Shown here piece by piece: positions 35,252-43,311 of a stretch of 48,629 bases of DNA (positions are counted from its first letter, which is position 1; each line of letters opens with the position of its first letter). This DNA is from Dysgonamonadaceae bacterium (GTDB lineage: Bacteria > Bacteroidota > Bacteroidia > Bacteroidales > Azobacteroidaceae). Location of the stretch: NCBI GenBank assembly GCA_031275735.1, contig JAISOJ010000035.1, positions 1 through 48,629 on the forward strand, in the 5' to 3' direction. Both the position numbers and the translations under genes were made by a program. The notes beneath the pieces are model-generated. The model had not been told where the DNA came from. It was given only the letters and a program-made list of their open reading frames with translations, and did no database searches.

Positions 35252-36307
35252 ATGAAAATAACTCTTCGTTTCCCATTCTCTGTTTTCCATTTAATCGTTG
35301 TCTTTTTTATTTTATTGATCAGCATCCCTTTACAAGGGCAAACGATTTTTAGGGTAATGTTTTATAATGTGGAAAATCTTTTTGATACGGAAGACGAACC
35401 AAAGAAGAATGATAATGAATTTACGCCTCGCGGCGCCCGTTCGTGGACAAATAAACGATATCATGCCAAATTAGATAACATAGCGAAAGTAATTACTTCC
35501 GTCGGGCAGTGGGATATTCCGGTTCTGGTTGGCTTGTGCGAAATCGAAAATGACAAAGTATTAAAAGATTTAACGCTTTATTCTCCGCTAAAAAAGATGC
35601 AATACCGCTATGTATTGGCCGAATCGGACGATAGAAGGGGAATTGATGTAGCGCTCTTGTATCAACGCGATCAATTCAAATATTTATATTATCAGGCTAT
35701 TCCCATCCGCTTTCCTTATAGTAATCGAAAAAAAACACGCGATATTTTACATGTAACCGGACAAGTGATTACTGGCGACACGCTGGATGTTTTTGTATGC
35801 CATTTTCCGTCCAGAGTAGGAGGTCAATTCGAATCAGAACCTGACCGAATGTATGTAGCGTCTGTAGTCAAGGCAAAAGCCGACAGCCTAATGTCTGTTC
35901 GAAAAAAAGCAAATATCCTTATTATGGGCGATTTCAATGACGAACCCTCCGATAAGAGTCTTTCGGAGTCAATGAAAGCTCGGGCAATTCCGGTTAAGGC
36001 AAACAAAAAAGATTTGTACAATTTATTCTTGTCTATTCAAGAAAAAAGTAAAATAGGCAGTTACAAATTCGGGCGGCTATGGAATTTTTTAGACCAGATA
36101 ATTGTATCGGGCGACCTTTTGAACCCGGATTATTCGTTCCGTATTTTGCCGGAAACGGCAGCCGTTTTTAGCGAATCTTTCCTGTTGACCGAAGATAAAA
36201 GCCATGCCGGAAAAAGACCCAAAAAGACTTTTCACGGGCGCAAATACGAAGGCGGATACAGCGACCATTTACCGGTATATGTAGATTTGTACCTTGATTT
36301 TAAATGA
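35252..36307 (+). CDS. Exported endonuclease/exonuclease/phosphatase-fold protein
   Basis: About 351 aa with a signal peptide (VFFILLISIPLQGQ). Motifs of the EEP (DNase I / sphingomyelinase) superfamily: VMFYNVENLFD, GLCEIEND (metal-binding Glu), CHFPSRVGG, IMGDFNDEPSD and the C-terminal GGYSDHLPVYVDL with the catalytic His. The family cuts phosphodiesters. Secreted Bacteroidota members are probable nucleases, but the substrate is open. I use the ATG at 35252 because it begins the signal peptide; the frame could start at 35210. It lies 16 bp after the beta-helix lipoprotein, likely one operon, and converges with the permease gene (8-bp overlap). Confidence 0.88.
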   Translation: MKITLRFPFSVFHLIVVFFILLISIPLQGQTIFRVMFYNVENLFDTEDEPKKNDNEFTPRGARSWTNKRYHAKLDNIAKVITSVGQWDIPVLVGLCEIENDKVLKDLTLYSPLKKMQYRYVLAESDDRRGIDVALLYQRDQFKYLYYQAIPIRFPYSNRKKTRDILHVTGQVITGDTLDVFVCHFPSRVGGQFESEPDRMYVASVVKAKADSLMSVRKKANILIMGDFNDEPSDKSLSESMKARAIPVKANKKDLYNLFLSIQEKSKIGSYKFGRLWNFLDQIIVSGDLLNPDYSFRILPETAAVFSESFLLTEDKSHAGKRPKKTFHGRKYEGGYSDHLPVYVDLYLDFK

Positions 36308-37925
36308 TTAACCGGACGCCATACAATACCAAATGACCGACGGCAACCGCCAATAAGAAAAATGACTTAATATCCATATATTCCCATCCTATTTGAGCCT
36401 GATGAACAACAACAAATAAAGTCAATAGCAAAGCAATTGACAATCCTATCCACGACAACAGATTACTTTTTTCTTTAGCGCCTAATTTGCTCCGTTTGGA
36501 GCCATAAAATGTATAAATATTATGTCCGATCATCATCCAAAGGATTAAGCGGATCCATGTATCAAACGGAAGGAATACCATCATGAAAAGGCAAATACTT
36601 ATTCCTAATAAAGGAACGACCGGTACCCCGGGCACTTTGAATACGCGAGGAGCGTCAGGCATTTTTTTCCTCATCACTAATATCCCGATGGAAACAATAA
36701 TGAAGGCTAATAATGTGCCTATACTTGTCAATTCCCCAGCAACCGTTGCCGGAATAAAAAGGGCGCATACGCTGATTATTAACATAAACAACAAATTGCT
36801 TTTGAAAGGAGTCCTAAACCGGAAATGTATTTTTGAAAAGAAATCGGGCAACAGCCCATCACGGCTCATGGAATAAAAAACACGACTTTGTCCTAACAAC
36901 ATAACTAAGATAACCGACGAATAGCCTGCTAAAATGGCCATGATAATGGCTTTGTTTAGCCAAGGGAAAGCCGATTGAATACCTCCATCCGGTAAAGGCG
37001 TTCCCATATGATCGATAGCAATGGCTACGGGAGCAATTCCATCACGCCCTTGAAATGCAGTATAATTGACAACCCCAGTCATTACATGGGCGAAAAGAAC
37101 ATACAATCCTACGCAAATCAGCAATGAACCCATGATGCCGACAGGCATGTTCCGCTTCGGATTTTTGGTTTCCTGCGCAGCCGTACTGACCGCATCGAAA
37201 CCGATAAAGGCAAAGAAAACAATGGCTGCGCCACGGATAATCCCGCTGAAACCAAATTCTCCCCACGTACCGCTATTTTCCGGTATATAAGGAACATAAT
37301 TATCCGATCGGATAAATTTCCAACCTAAGATAATAAAAGCTAATACAACTGTTATTTTCAAAATAACAATTATTACATTCACCCAAGAACTGCTTTCTGT
37401 TCCTCGTATTAATAATAAGCTCATAATAACGACAATAAATGCTGCCGGTAAATTAACGATACCTCCTTCCCATGGGCAGGCCGTCAACTCAACAGGCAGG
37501 TGAACTTGAAATCCTTCCAATAGCTTCACCATATACCGGCTCCAGCTAATGCTCACGGTAGCAGAGGCTACGGCATATTCCAATACCAAGTCCCAGCCGA
37601 TTACCCAAGCTATAAATTCGCCCAAAGTGGCATAGGAATAAGTATAAGCGCTTCCGGCCACCGGAAGCATGGAAGCAAATTCGGCATAGCAAAAACCGGC
37701 AAAACAGCATCCGGTAGCGGCAATTAAAAAAGAGATAGTGATGGAAGGCCCGGCATAATTTCCGGCGGCAAGACCGGTAATAGAAAATAAACCGGCGCCG
37801 ATGATGGCGCCTAATCCTAAGGCTATTAATTTATAAGGACCTAATGTTTTCTTTAAAGTATGCGTGCCTTCTTCATGCGATTCGGCAATAAGAGTACTAA
37901 TGGGTTTTCTTTGAAAGATATTCAT
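36300..37925 (-). CDS. APC-family amino-acid permease
   Basis: A 541-aa inner-membrane protein with about 13-14 hydrophobic helices. Signatures of the cationic-amino-acid/YfnA branch of the APC superfamily: LGLGAIIGAGLFSITG in helix 1, AGCCFAGFCYAEFASMLPVAGSAYTYSYATLGEF, FFAFIGFDAVSTAAQETKNPKRNMPVGI and YSMSRDGLLPDFFSKIH. It imports amino acids by proton symport or exchange. The exact substrate is not readable, and no catabolic genes are adjacent. Own promoter at 37954. Confidence 0.92.
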   Translation of the reverse strand: MNIFQRKPISTLIAESHEEGTHTLKKTLGPYKLIALGLGAIIGAGLFSITGLAAGNYAGPSITISFLIAATGCCFAGFCYAEFASMLPVAGSAYTYSYATLGEFIAWVIGWDLVLEYAVASATVSISWSRYMVKLLEGFQVHLPVELTACPWEGGIVNLPAAFIVVIMSLLLIRGTESSSWVNVIIVILKITVVLAFIILGWKFIRSDNYVPYIPENSGTWGEFGFSGIIRGAAIVFFAFIGFDAVSTAAQETKNPKRNMPVGIMGSLLICVGLYVLFAHVMTGVVNYTAFQGRDGIAPVAIAIDHMGTPLPDGGIQSAFPWLNKAIIMAILAGYSSVILVMLLGQSRVFYSMSRDGLLPDFFSKIHFRFRTPFKSNLLFMLIISVCALFIPATVAGELTSIGTLLAFIIVSIGILVMRKKMPDAPRVFKVPGVPVVPLLGISICLFMMVFLPFDTWIRLILWMMIGHNIYTFYGSKRSKLGAKEKSNLLSWIGLSIALLLTLFVVVHQAQIGWEYMDIKSFFLLAVAVGHLVLYGVRLII

Positions 37926-37953
37926 TGCAATCGAAATAATGTTGTTTTAGTCG

Positions 37954-37961
37954 CAAATATA
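37954..37961 (-). promoter_or_regulatory. -7 element for the amino-acid permease
   Basis: The minus strand reads TATATTTG, an exact TAnnTTTG match, 29 bp before the ATG. Confidence 0.5.
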
Positions 37962-38023
37962 ATATATTTTTATTAATCTGAAAAACTATCAATTTTCTAC
38001 CTAACTGCGATAAAAGATTTACA

Positions 38024-38370
38024 TTAAAAAGAAATTGTTAATTGCAAGTTGTCTTTTTTCTTTCTTTTCGGTTCTGTTAGTATTTTTCGGATATATTCCG
38101 GTTTTACTTCCTGAATGCTATGCGCAGCTAATTCATTACAAGTAATAAAAAGTACCCCTGTTGTATGTAACGCATTGGGCGGTAAGCATAATTTTTAGCA
38201 ATGAAACGCAACAACCGTCTTCCGTAAAACTATGACATATGCCCCAGCTGGTAGTAGAGCCAATTCCTTTTTGCTTAATTATATCTGGGAATACCACTAG
38301 AATAGCACGATACGTCGAATTTTGCCGCCTCGGACAACGTTTTCAATTTGTCAAATATAACTCGATTCAT
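38024..38370 (-). pseudogene. Decayed radical-SAM DNA modification/repair gene (TIGR03916 type)
   Basis: The minus strand from 38370 reads MNRVIFDKLKTLSEAAKFDV followed by SCYSSG, which is the family's N-terminus, and stops at 38275. One frame over (38268 to 38181) it reads GIGSTTSWGICHSFTEDGCC, then VSLLKIMLT, which is the next conserved block. The radical-SAM CxxxCxxC core that should follow is absent. A further open stretch down to 38024 (HTTGVLFITCNELAAHSIQE, ending LTISF) is coding-like but I cannot place it. A -7 box TATCTTTG (38376-38383, minus) survives just before the relic ATG. The gene is thus a remnant with a frameshift and a large deletion. It fills most of the 37926-38494 spacer. 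Confidence 0.75.
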
Positions 38371-38445
38371 ATTAGCAAAGATAAGATATAGTTGTGAAGA
38401 ATAACTAAACTTTAATTTTTTTTTCGCTAATTCTAAAAATGTTAG

Positions 38446-38453
38446 TATTTTTG
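38446..38453 (+). promoter_or_regulatory. -7 element for the two-component operon
   Basis: TATTTTTG, an exact TAnnTTTG match, 42 bp before the ATG of the response regulator. Confidence 0.5.
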
Positions 38454-38494
38454 CATCAAACACAAACGTATAATAATTCGGTTTAACATAATTC

Positions 38495-39691
38495 ATGAAA
38501 AATATATTAATTATCGACGACGACATTACTTTGTGTCTAATGCTGAAAACTTGGCTTAGTAAAAAAGGGTTTAATGTAAATACAGTTATAAATATTGCTG
38601 ATGCAAAAAAAGAAGTGGAACAATTCAAACCGGAGCTAATCATCTCCGATTTACGATTACCCGACGAAAATGGGATTTCTTTTTTAAAGTGGATGAAAGA
38701 ACAGGATCCGGAAGTGATATTTATCATGATGACCAGTTATGCCGATATTCAAACAGCAGTAGAATCAATCCGCTCAGGAGCATATGACTATGTAGCCAAA
38801 CCATTGAATCAGGAAGAATTACTATCCAAAATCAATTCGGCTATGTTAATTAAAAAAGGAAATTTTGAGCCTCCGGCGGGAAGTATTAATAAACAGGAAA
38901 AACATTTGGATTATATTCAAGGTAATTCATTGGAATATAAAAAAGTATATGATTATGTCGATTTGGTTGCTCCTACCAATCTATCTGTTTTTATCAAAGG
39001 AAACAGCGGGGTGGGAAAGGAACATATTGCTCGGATGATACATGATAAAAGCCTTCGCGCTTCGGCGCCTTTTATTCCGGTCGATTGCGGAACCATGTCC
39101 AGTGAATTATCAGCGAGTGAATTTTTCGGTCATATACGAGGCTCTTTTACCGGCGCCATTAACAATAAAAAGGGCCATTTTCTTGAAGCGGACGGAGGAA
39201 CTTTGTTTTTAGACGAAATAGGAAATCTGTCGTTGGATATACAGATGCAATTGCTTCGCGTACTACAGGAAAAAAGGGTAAAACCGGTTGGAGCCAGTAA
39301 AGAAGTCAAAGTGGATGTGCGAATTATAGTCGCTACTAATGAGGATTTGGAAAACTCCGTCTCGAAAGGGAAATTCAGGAATGACCTTTATCATCGCATC
39401 AATGAATTTCTTATCACAATTCCGCCATTGAAAGACTGCAAAGACGATATTCCTTTATTTGCCCATCATTTTTTAGAAAAAGCCAACCAGGAAATGAACA
39501 AAAATATAATCGGGTTTGATGACGATGCATTGGAATGTTTGATTGTTTACCATTGGCCGGGCAATTTACGTGAATTGAAAAATGTAGTTTACCGAGTAGC
39601 GCTTATTACTAAAACAAATAAAATTACTTCCAATATCATACTGGAAAATATGCCGGAGATAAATCATTATTTAAATGAAAAGAAAAAATGA
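38495..39691 (+). CDS. NtrC-type sigma-54 response regulator without DNA-binding domain
   Basis: A 398-aa cytoplasmic regulator. The receiver domain (1-120) has acidic residues D8-D10, phospho-acceptor D52 (IISDLRLPDENG) and K102. The AAA+ sigma-54 interaction domain (about 140-370) has Walker A GNSGVGKE at 169-176, GSFTGA at 216-221 (canonical GAFTGA), Walker B GGTLFLDEIG at 234-243, RNDLYHRI near 295 and WPGNLRELKN at 354-363. The protein stops about 30 residues later (MPEINHYLNEKKK) without the Fis-type HTH usual in this family. It may activate RpoN promoters from solution or by partner binding. The stop overlaps the kinase ATG, so the pair is coupled. Confidence 0.92.
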   Translation: MKNILIIDDDITLCLMLKTWLSKKGFNVNTVINIADAKKEVEQFKPELIISDLRLPDENGISFLKWMKEQDPEVIFIMMTSYADIQTAVESIRSGAYDYVAKPLNQEELLSKINSAMLIKKGNFEPPAGSINKQEKHLDYIQGNSLEYKKVYDYVDLVAPTNLSVFIKGNSGVGKEHIARMIHDKSLRASAPFIPVDCGTMSSELSASEFFGHIRGSFTGAINNKKGHFLEADGGTLFLDEIGNLSLDIQMQLLRVLQEKRVKPVGASKEVKVDVRIIVATNEDLENSVSKGKFRNDLYHRINEFLITIPPLKDCKDDIPLFAHHFLEKANQEMNKNIIGFDDDALECLIVYHWPGNLRELKNVVYRVALITKTNKITSNIILENMPEINHYLNEKKK

Positions 39692-42195
39692 AAATGATGC
39701 GCCAAAGTCGTATTAAAATCATCGTAATCATCGGATATGTTATATTAGTCGGGTTATCCGTATTTGGTATTGTATTTATTTACAACGAATTAATTAAATA
39801 TTCGGAAACGAATAAGCCTTTTGAGCAACGAAAAGAACTGGTAATAATTACAAACACCTTGGCGGTCTTGTACCAAGCAGAAGGAACCTTCGGCTTATTG
39901 ACTATCGAAGCCGATCCGGTACTGAAGCAAGAATACGATTCGTTGATGAATACGGTTTTTGAACAAATAGCGACCCTGAAAAAGATTTCCATCGACAAAG
40001 AATTAGCTGTTCATGTAGATAGCCTGAATACGCTTTTACTTCTGAAAAAGGAAAATACGGAGCAATTGGTCAAAATGATGAATGATTTTGAAACCCAAAC
40101 TATTAAGGAAACAAAACGTACTACTGTTTTGGCGCAAAAAGATATTGAGACGTTAAATAATATTTTACAAAAAAATAAAACAGAATTTACTGAAGACACA
40201 GTTAAAATTGCCGCAGAAAAAAAAGGGTTTTTCCAGCGAATACGCGACGCTTTCAAAACTAATTCGTCCGACACTTTAGTACAGGTTTCAAGTCATTCCC
40301 TCTCCCATTCGGAAGATGTTGTCCTTCCTTCCCTTACAGATACCATCGTAGATTTTATTCGGGAAGTGAATTTTATTAGCCAAAGAAAAAATATTTCTAT
40401 CATGCGGCAAGTTGTTCGACGGCAAAACGAATTGTACCAAATGAATGAGATGACCATTTCCCATATCAATAAAATTGTGGACGAAATCGAATTACATGAA
40501 TACAAAAACCGCTTGAAGCTAATGGAAGATAGGGAAACTATGCTGAAACGATCGTCTGATGTGGTTTCTTTAATCGCCTATGCTGCTTTGATAATAGCTA
40601 TTATCTTCATGTCTTGGATTATCTATTCCCTTTCGGTCAGTCAACGGTTGCAAAAAGAAATAGAAAAAGCGAAAAAAGTGGTGGAAAACCTTTTGATTTC
40701 ACGCGAACAACTTTTGCTGGCAATTACACACGATATCAAAGCGCCGATTAGTTCTATTATAGGATATTTGGAATTAATGAAGAAAGATAAACTTCCCGGC
40801 AAAGACAACTATTACGTTGAAAATATGCAACAGTCGTCGATTCATATATTAAATTTAGTCAAAGATCTACTTGATTTTTATTCCTTGGATCATGATCAAC
40901 AAAAAATTAACTTTTTGCCTTTTTCTCCTCAAGTATTGATCTCCAATATTTTTGAAAGTTTCCTTCCTGATGCGGATAAAAAAGAAATTCAATTCAATTT
41001 GGAAATGAATATCAACCGGCATGAAAATTATGTAAGCGACCCTTACCGTATCAGACAAATATTAAATAATCTACTTTCGAACGCTATTAAATATACGCCT
41101 AAGCAAGGTTCGGTTATACTTTCGTCTGCTATAGAAACAACCAAAAATAAAAATTATTTAGTCTTATCTGTGAAAGATACCGGTCCGGGTATTAAAGAAA
41201 AAGATAAAATAAAGATTTTTGAAGAATTTAGCCGTTTGGAATATACCGGAGTAGGAATAGAAGGATTAGGATTAGGGCTGAATATTTCCAATAAATTGGC
41301 CAAATTACTAGGAGGTATTATAGAAATTGAATCGATATTCGGAAAAGGATCTGTCTTTACAGTCCGCATTCCCTTGAAATCCGTCCAAAGAACGGGAACA
41401 GTCCAAAATTTACCGCACAGCGACGAAAAAAACAAGGAAAACGTACCTTTAAACAAAAATATAAAGATACTTTTTATTGATGATGATAATGTTCAATTGA
41501 ACCTGCTTGCGGAACTGATGAGAAGAAAAGGTTTGGTTTCTTTTGTTTGCCAAGATGCGTTAGAAGCATTGCAATTGATTCAAAAAGAACATTTCGACAT
41601 TATCTTTTCCGATATCCAAATGGCAGGCATGAATGGTTTTGAATTGGTAGAACGAATTCGTTCTTCTACTTTTAGTTTATCTTCTAACATCCCAATTATA
41701 GGATTATCGGCCAATTCCTCGATACCGGAAAGTAAACTTAAAGAAGCCGGATTCTCCGCTTTCCTGCCCAAGCCATTTACTTCGGAACAATTGTTTGAAA
41801 TAATCAAATTACAAACTTCGCTCACTCATGAAATCAAAGAACCTGATTCCTCAGAAAATGGAGGATTTGAGGCTATTACACAATTTGCCGGCAATGATGC
41901 AATAGCGGCCAAAAAGATCGTCAATTCATTCATCACCGAAAATGAAAAGAATCTCAAAATACTGGAAAGCGCTTTTGAAAACGAAGATTGGAAGATAATT
42001 GCGGCTACCAGCCACAAAATGATCGCTTTAATGAAAATGATTGCCGCCAAAGAGCTGGTTGCTCTTCTGCAAGAATACGAAAATGGTAGTCAATCTAAAG
42101 AAAATAAAGTACCTTTGTTGAATTTTATTAAAGAAAAAATTACTGAAGCGCAAGATTTTTTGAAGGAAACAGAAAATAAAGAATCAAATTTGTAA
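39688..42195 (+). CDS. Hybrid sensor histidine kinase with REC and HPt domains
   Basis: An 835-aa inner-membrane kinase. TM1 at about 9-31; a periplasmic sensor of about 255 residues, helical and coiled-coil-like (32-290), with no family I recognise; TM2 at about 292-314. HisKA has H348 (LLAITHDIKAPISSIIGY). The ATPase domain has NLLSNAIKYTP at 461-471, DTGPGI near 497 and GLGLGLNIS near 526. A receiver domain follows at about 592-705 with D642 (IIFSDIQMAGMNG) and K695. A C-terminal HPt helix bundle spans about 725-820 with H776 (ATSHKMIALMKM). The chain H348 > D642 > H776 > D52 of the upstream regulator forms a full phosphorelay. Gene overlap is 4 bp. Signal unknown. Confidence 0.93.
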   Translation: MKMMRQSRIKIIVIIGYVILVGLSVFGIVFIYNELIKYSETNKPFEQRKELVIITNTLAVLYQAEGTFGLLTIEADPVLKQEYDSLMNTVFEQIATLKKISIDKELAVHVDSLNTLLLLKKENTEQLVKMMNDFETQTIKETKRTTVLAQKDIETLNNILQKNKTEFTEDTVKIAAEKKGFFQRIRDAFKTNSSDTLVQVSSHSLSHSEDVVLPSLTDTIVDFIREVNFISQRKNISIMRQVVRRQNELYQMNEMTISHINKIVDEIELHEYKNRLKLMEDRETMLKRSSDVVSLIAYAALIIAIIFMSWIIYSLSVSQRLQKEIEKAKKVVENLLISREQLLLAITHDIKAPISSIIGYLELMKKDKLPGKDNYYVENMQQSSIHILNLVKDLLDFYSLDHDQQKINFLPFSPQVLISNIFESFLPDADKKEIQFNLEMNINRHENYVSDPYRIRQILNNLLSNAIKYTPKQGSVILSSAIETTKNKNYLVLSVKDTGPGIKEKDKIKIFEEFSRLEYTGVGIEGLGLGLNISNKLAKLLGGIIEIESIFGKGSVFTVRIPLKSVQRTGTVQNLPHSDEKNKENVPLNKNIKILFIDDDNVQLNLLAELMRRKGLVSFVCQDALEALQLIQKEHFDIIFSDIQMAGMNGFELVERIRSSTFSLSSNIPIIGLSANSSIPESKLKEAGFSAFLPKPFTSEQLFEIIKLQTSLTHEIKEPDSSENGGFEAITQFAGNDAIAAKKIVNSFITENEKNLKILESAFENEDWKIIAATSHKMIALMKMIAAKELVALLQEYENGSQSKENKVPLLNFIKEKITEAQDFLKETENKESNL

Positions 42196-42267
42196 ATTCT
42201 TTGTTGCCGGAAGAATGGCAAATCAATCCATTACAAATTACAATACTTATTATATAAATTAATTATT

Positions 42268-43188
42268 ATGAAAACTTTAATTGCTACAGAAAAACCTTTT
42301 GCTCCAAAGGCAGTGGAAGGAATTAGGAAAGTGTTTGAAAACGCGGCTATGGAAACGGTTTTGTTGGAAAAATACACAAACAAACAACAATTGCTGGATG
42401 CAGTGGAAAATGTGGATGCGATCATTATCCGAAGCGACGTTGTTGATGCTGAAATATTGGCTGCCGCTAAAGATTTGAAAATCGTAGTACGCGCAGGTGC
42501 CGGTTACGACAATGTAGATTTGGATGCTGCAACCGCTCATAAAGTAGTAGTAATGAATACGCCGGGACAAAATGCCAATGCGGTCGCCGAATTAGCTCTG
42601 GGACTGATGGTTTATGCTGCCCGTAACGGCTTCGATGGAACTTCCGGTTCCGAATTGCTGGGCAAAAAATTGGGCATTCATGCTTACGGCAATGTAGGAC
42701 GTAATGTAGCCCGTATTGCCAAAGGTTTTGGAATGGAAATCTATGCTTACGATGCTTTTTATCCGGTCGAAGCAATTGAAAAAGACGGCGTAAAAGCCTT
42801 GTCTTCTACAGAAGAATTGTATACGACCTGCCAATATGTTTCTTTACATATTCCGTCAACTCCGGAAACAAAAAAATCCATCAACTACGCTTTATTAACT
42901 AAAATGCCCGAAAAAGCCGTATTAATTAATACAGCTCGCAAAGAGGTAATCAACGAAGAAGACTTAGTTAAATTGCTGGAAGCGCGTCCCGATTTTAAAT
43001 ATTTGACGGATATAACACCTGGTAATGACGCCGAACTAAGAGAAAAGTTTCCAAAACGCTATTTCACTACGCCTAAAAAAATGGGCGCCCAAACAGCCGA
43101 AGCGAATAATAACGCCGGTATTGCGGCCGCCCGGCAAATCGTAGACTTCTTTGTGAATGGAAATACTAAATTTCAGGTTAATAAATGA
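42268..43188 (+). CDS. serA: D-3-phosphoglycerate dehydrogenase
   Basis: A 306-aa short-form enzyme (no ACT domain) that oxidises 3-phosphoglycerate to phosphohydroxypyruvate, the first step of serine synthesis. Motifs: IVVRAGAGYDNVDLDAATAHKV, the NAD fold LGIHAYGNVGRNVARIAKG, and LINTARKEVINEEDL. The end GAQTAEANNNAGIAAARQI is characteristic of the Bacteroidales short form. In related genomes serC usually precedes it; here the two-component pair does, 72 bp upstream, so serA seems to be transcribed alone or by read-through. A hairpin terminator follows. Confidence 0.94.
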   Translation: MKTLIATEKPFAPKAVEGIRKVFENAAMETVLLEKYTNKQQLLDAVENVDAIIIRSDVVDAEILAAAKDLKIVVRAGAGYDNVDLDAATAHKVVVMNTPGQNANAVAELALGLMVYAARNGFDGTSGSELLGKKLGIHAYGNVGRNVARIAKGFGMEIYAYDAFYPVEAIEKDGVKALSSTEELYTTCQYVSLHIPSTPETKKSINYALLTKMPEKAVLINTARKEVINEEDLVKLLEARPDFKYLTDITPGNDAELREKFPKRYFTTPKKMGAQTAEANNNAGIAAARQIVDFFVNGNTKFQVNK

Positions 43189-43229
43189 AGCGGCAAGCTA
43201 GGAACTAAAAACATATCATACCTTTTCTC

Positions 43230-43266
43230 GTGTACCGCGTACTTTATGTACCGGTACACTTTTTTG
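43230..43266 (+). terminator. Rho-independent terminator of serA
   Basis: GTGTACCG (43230-43237) pairs with CGGTACAC (43252-43259), followed by a T run. It separates serA from the convergent helicase gene. Confidence 0.75.
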
Positions 43267-43311
43267 TTTCGTTTTTTCGCTGCCGTTCAGCTCAGCTTTT
43301 GCATGCGAATT

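Noticed and set aside
38275..38727. A 150-codon minus-strand frame overlapping the response regulator start
   Set aside because: Only its last 31 codons (from the Met at 38370) show homology, to the radical-SAM relic. The upstream part is antisense to the regulator and its promoter.
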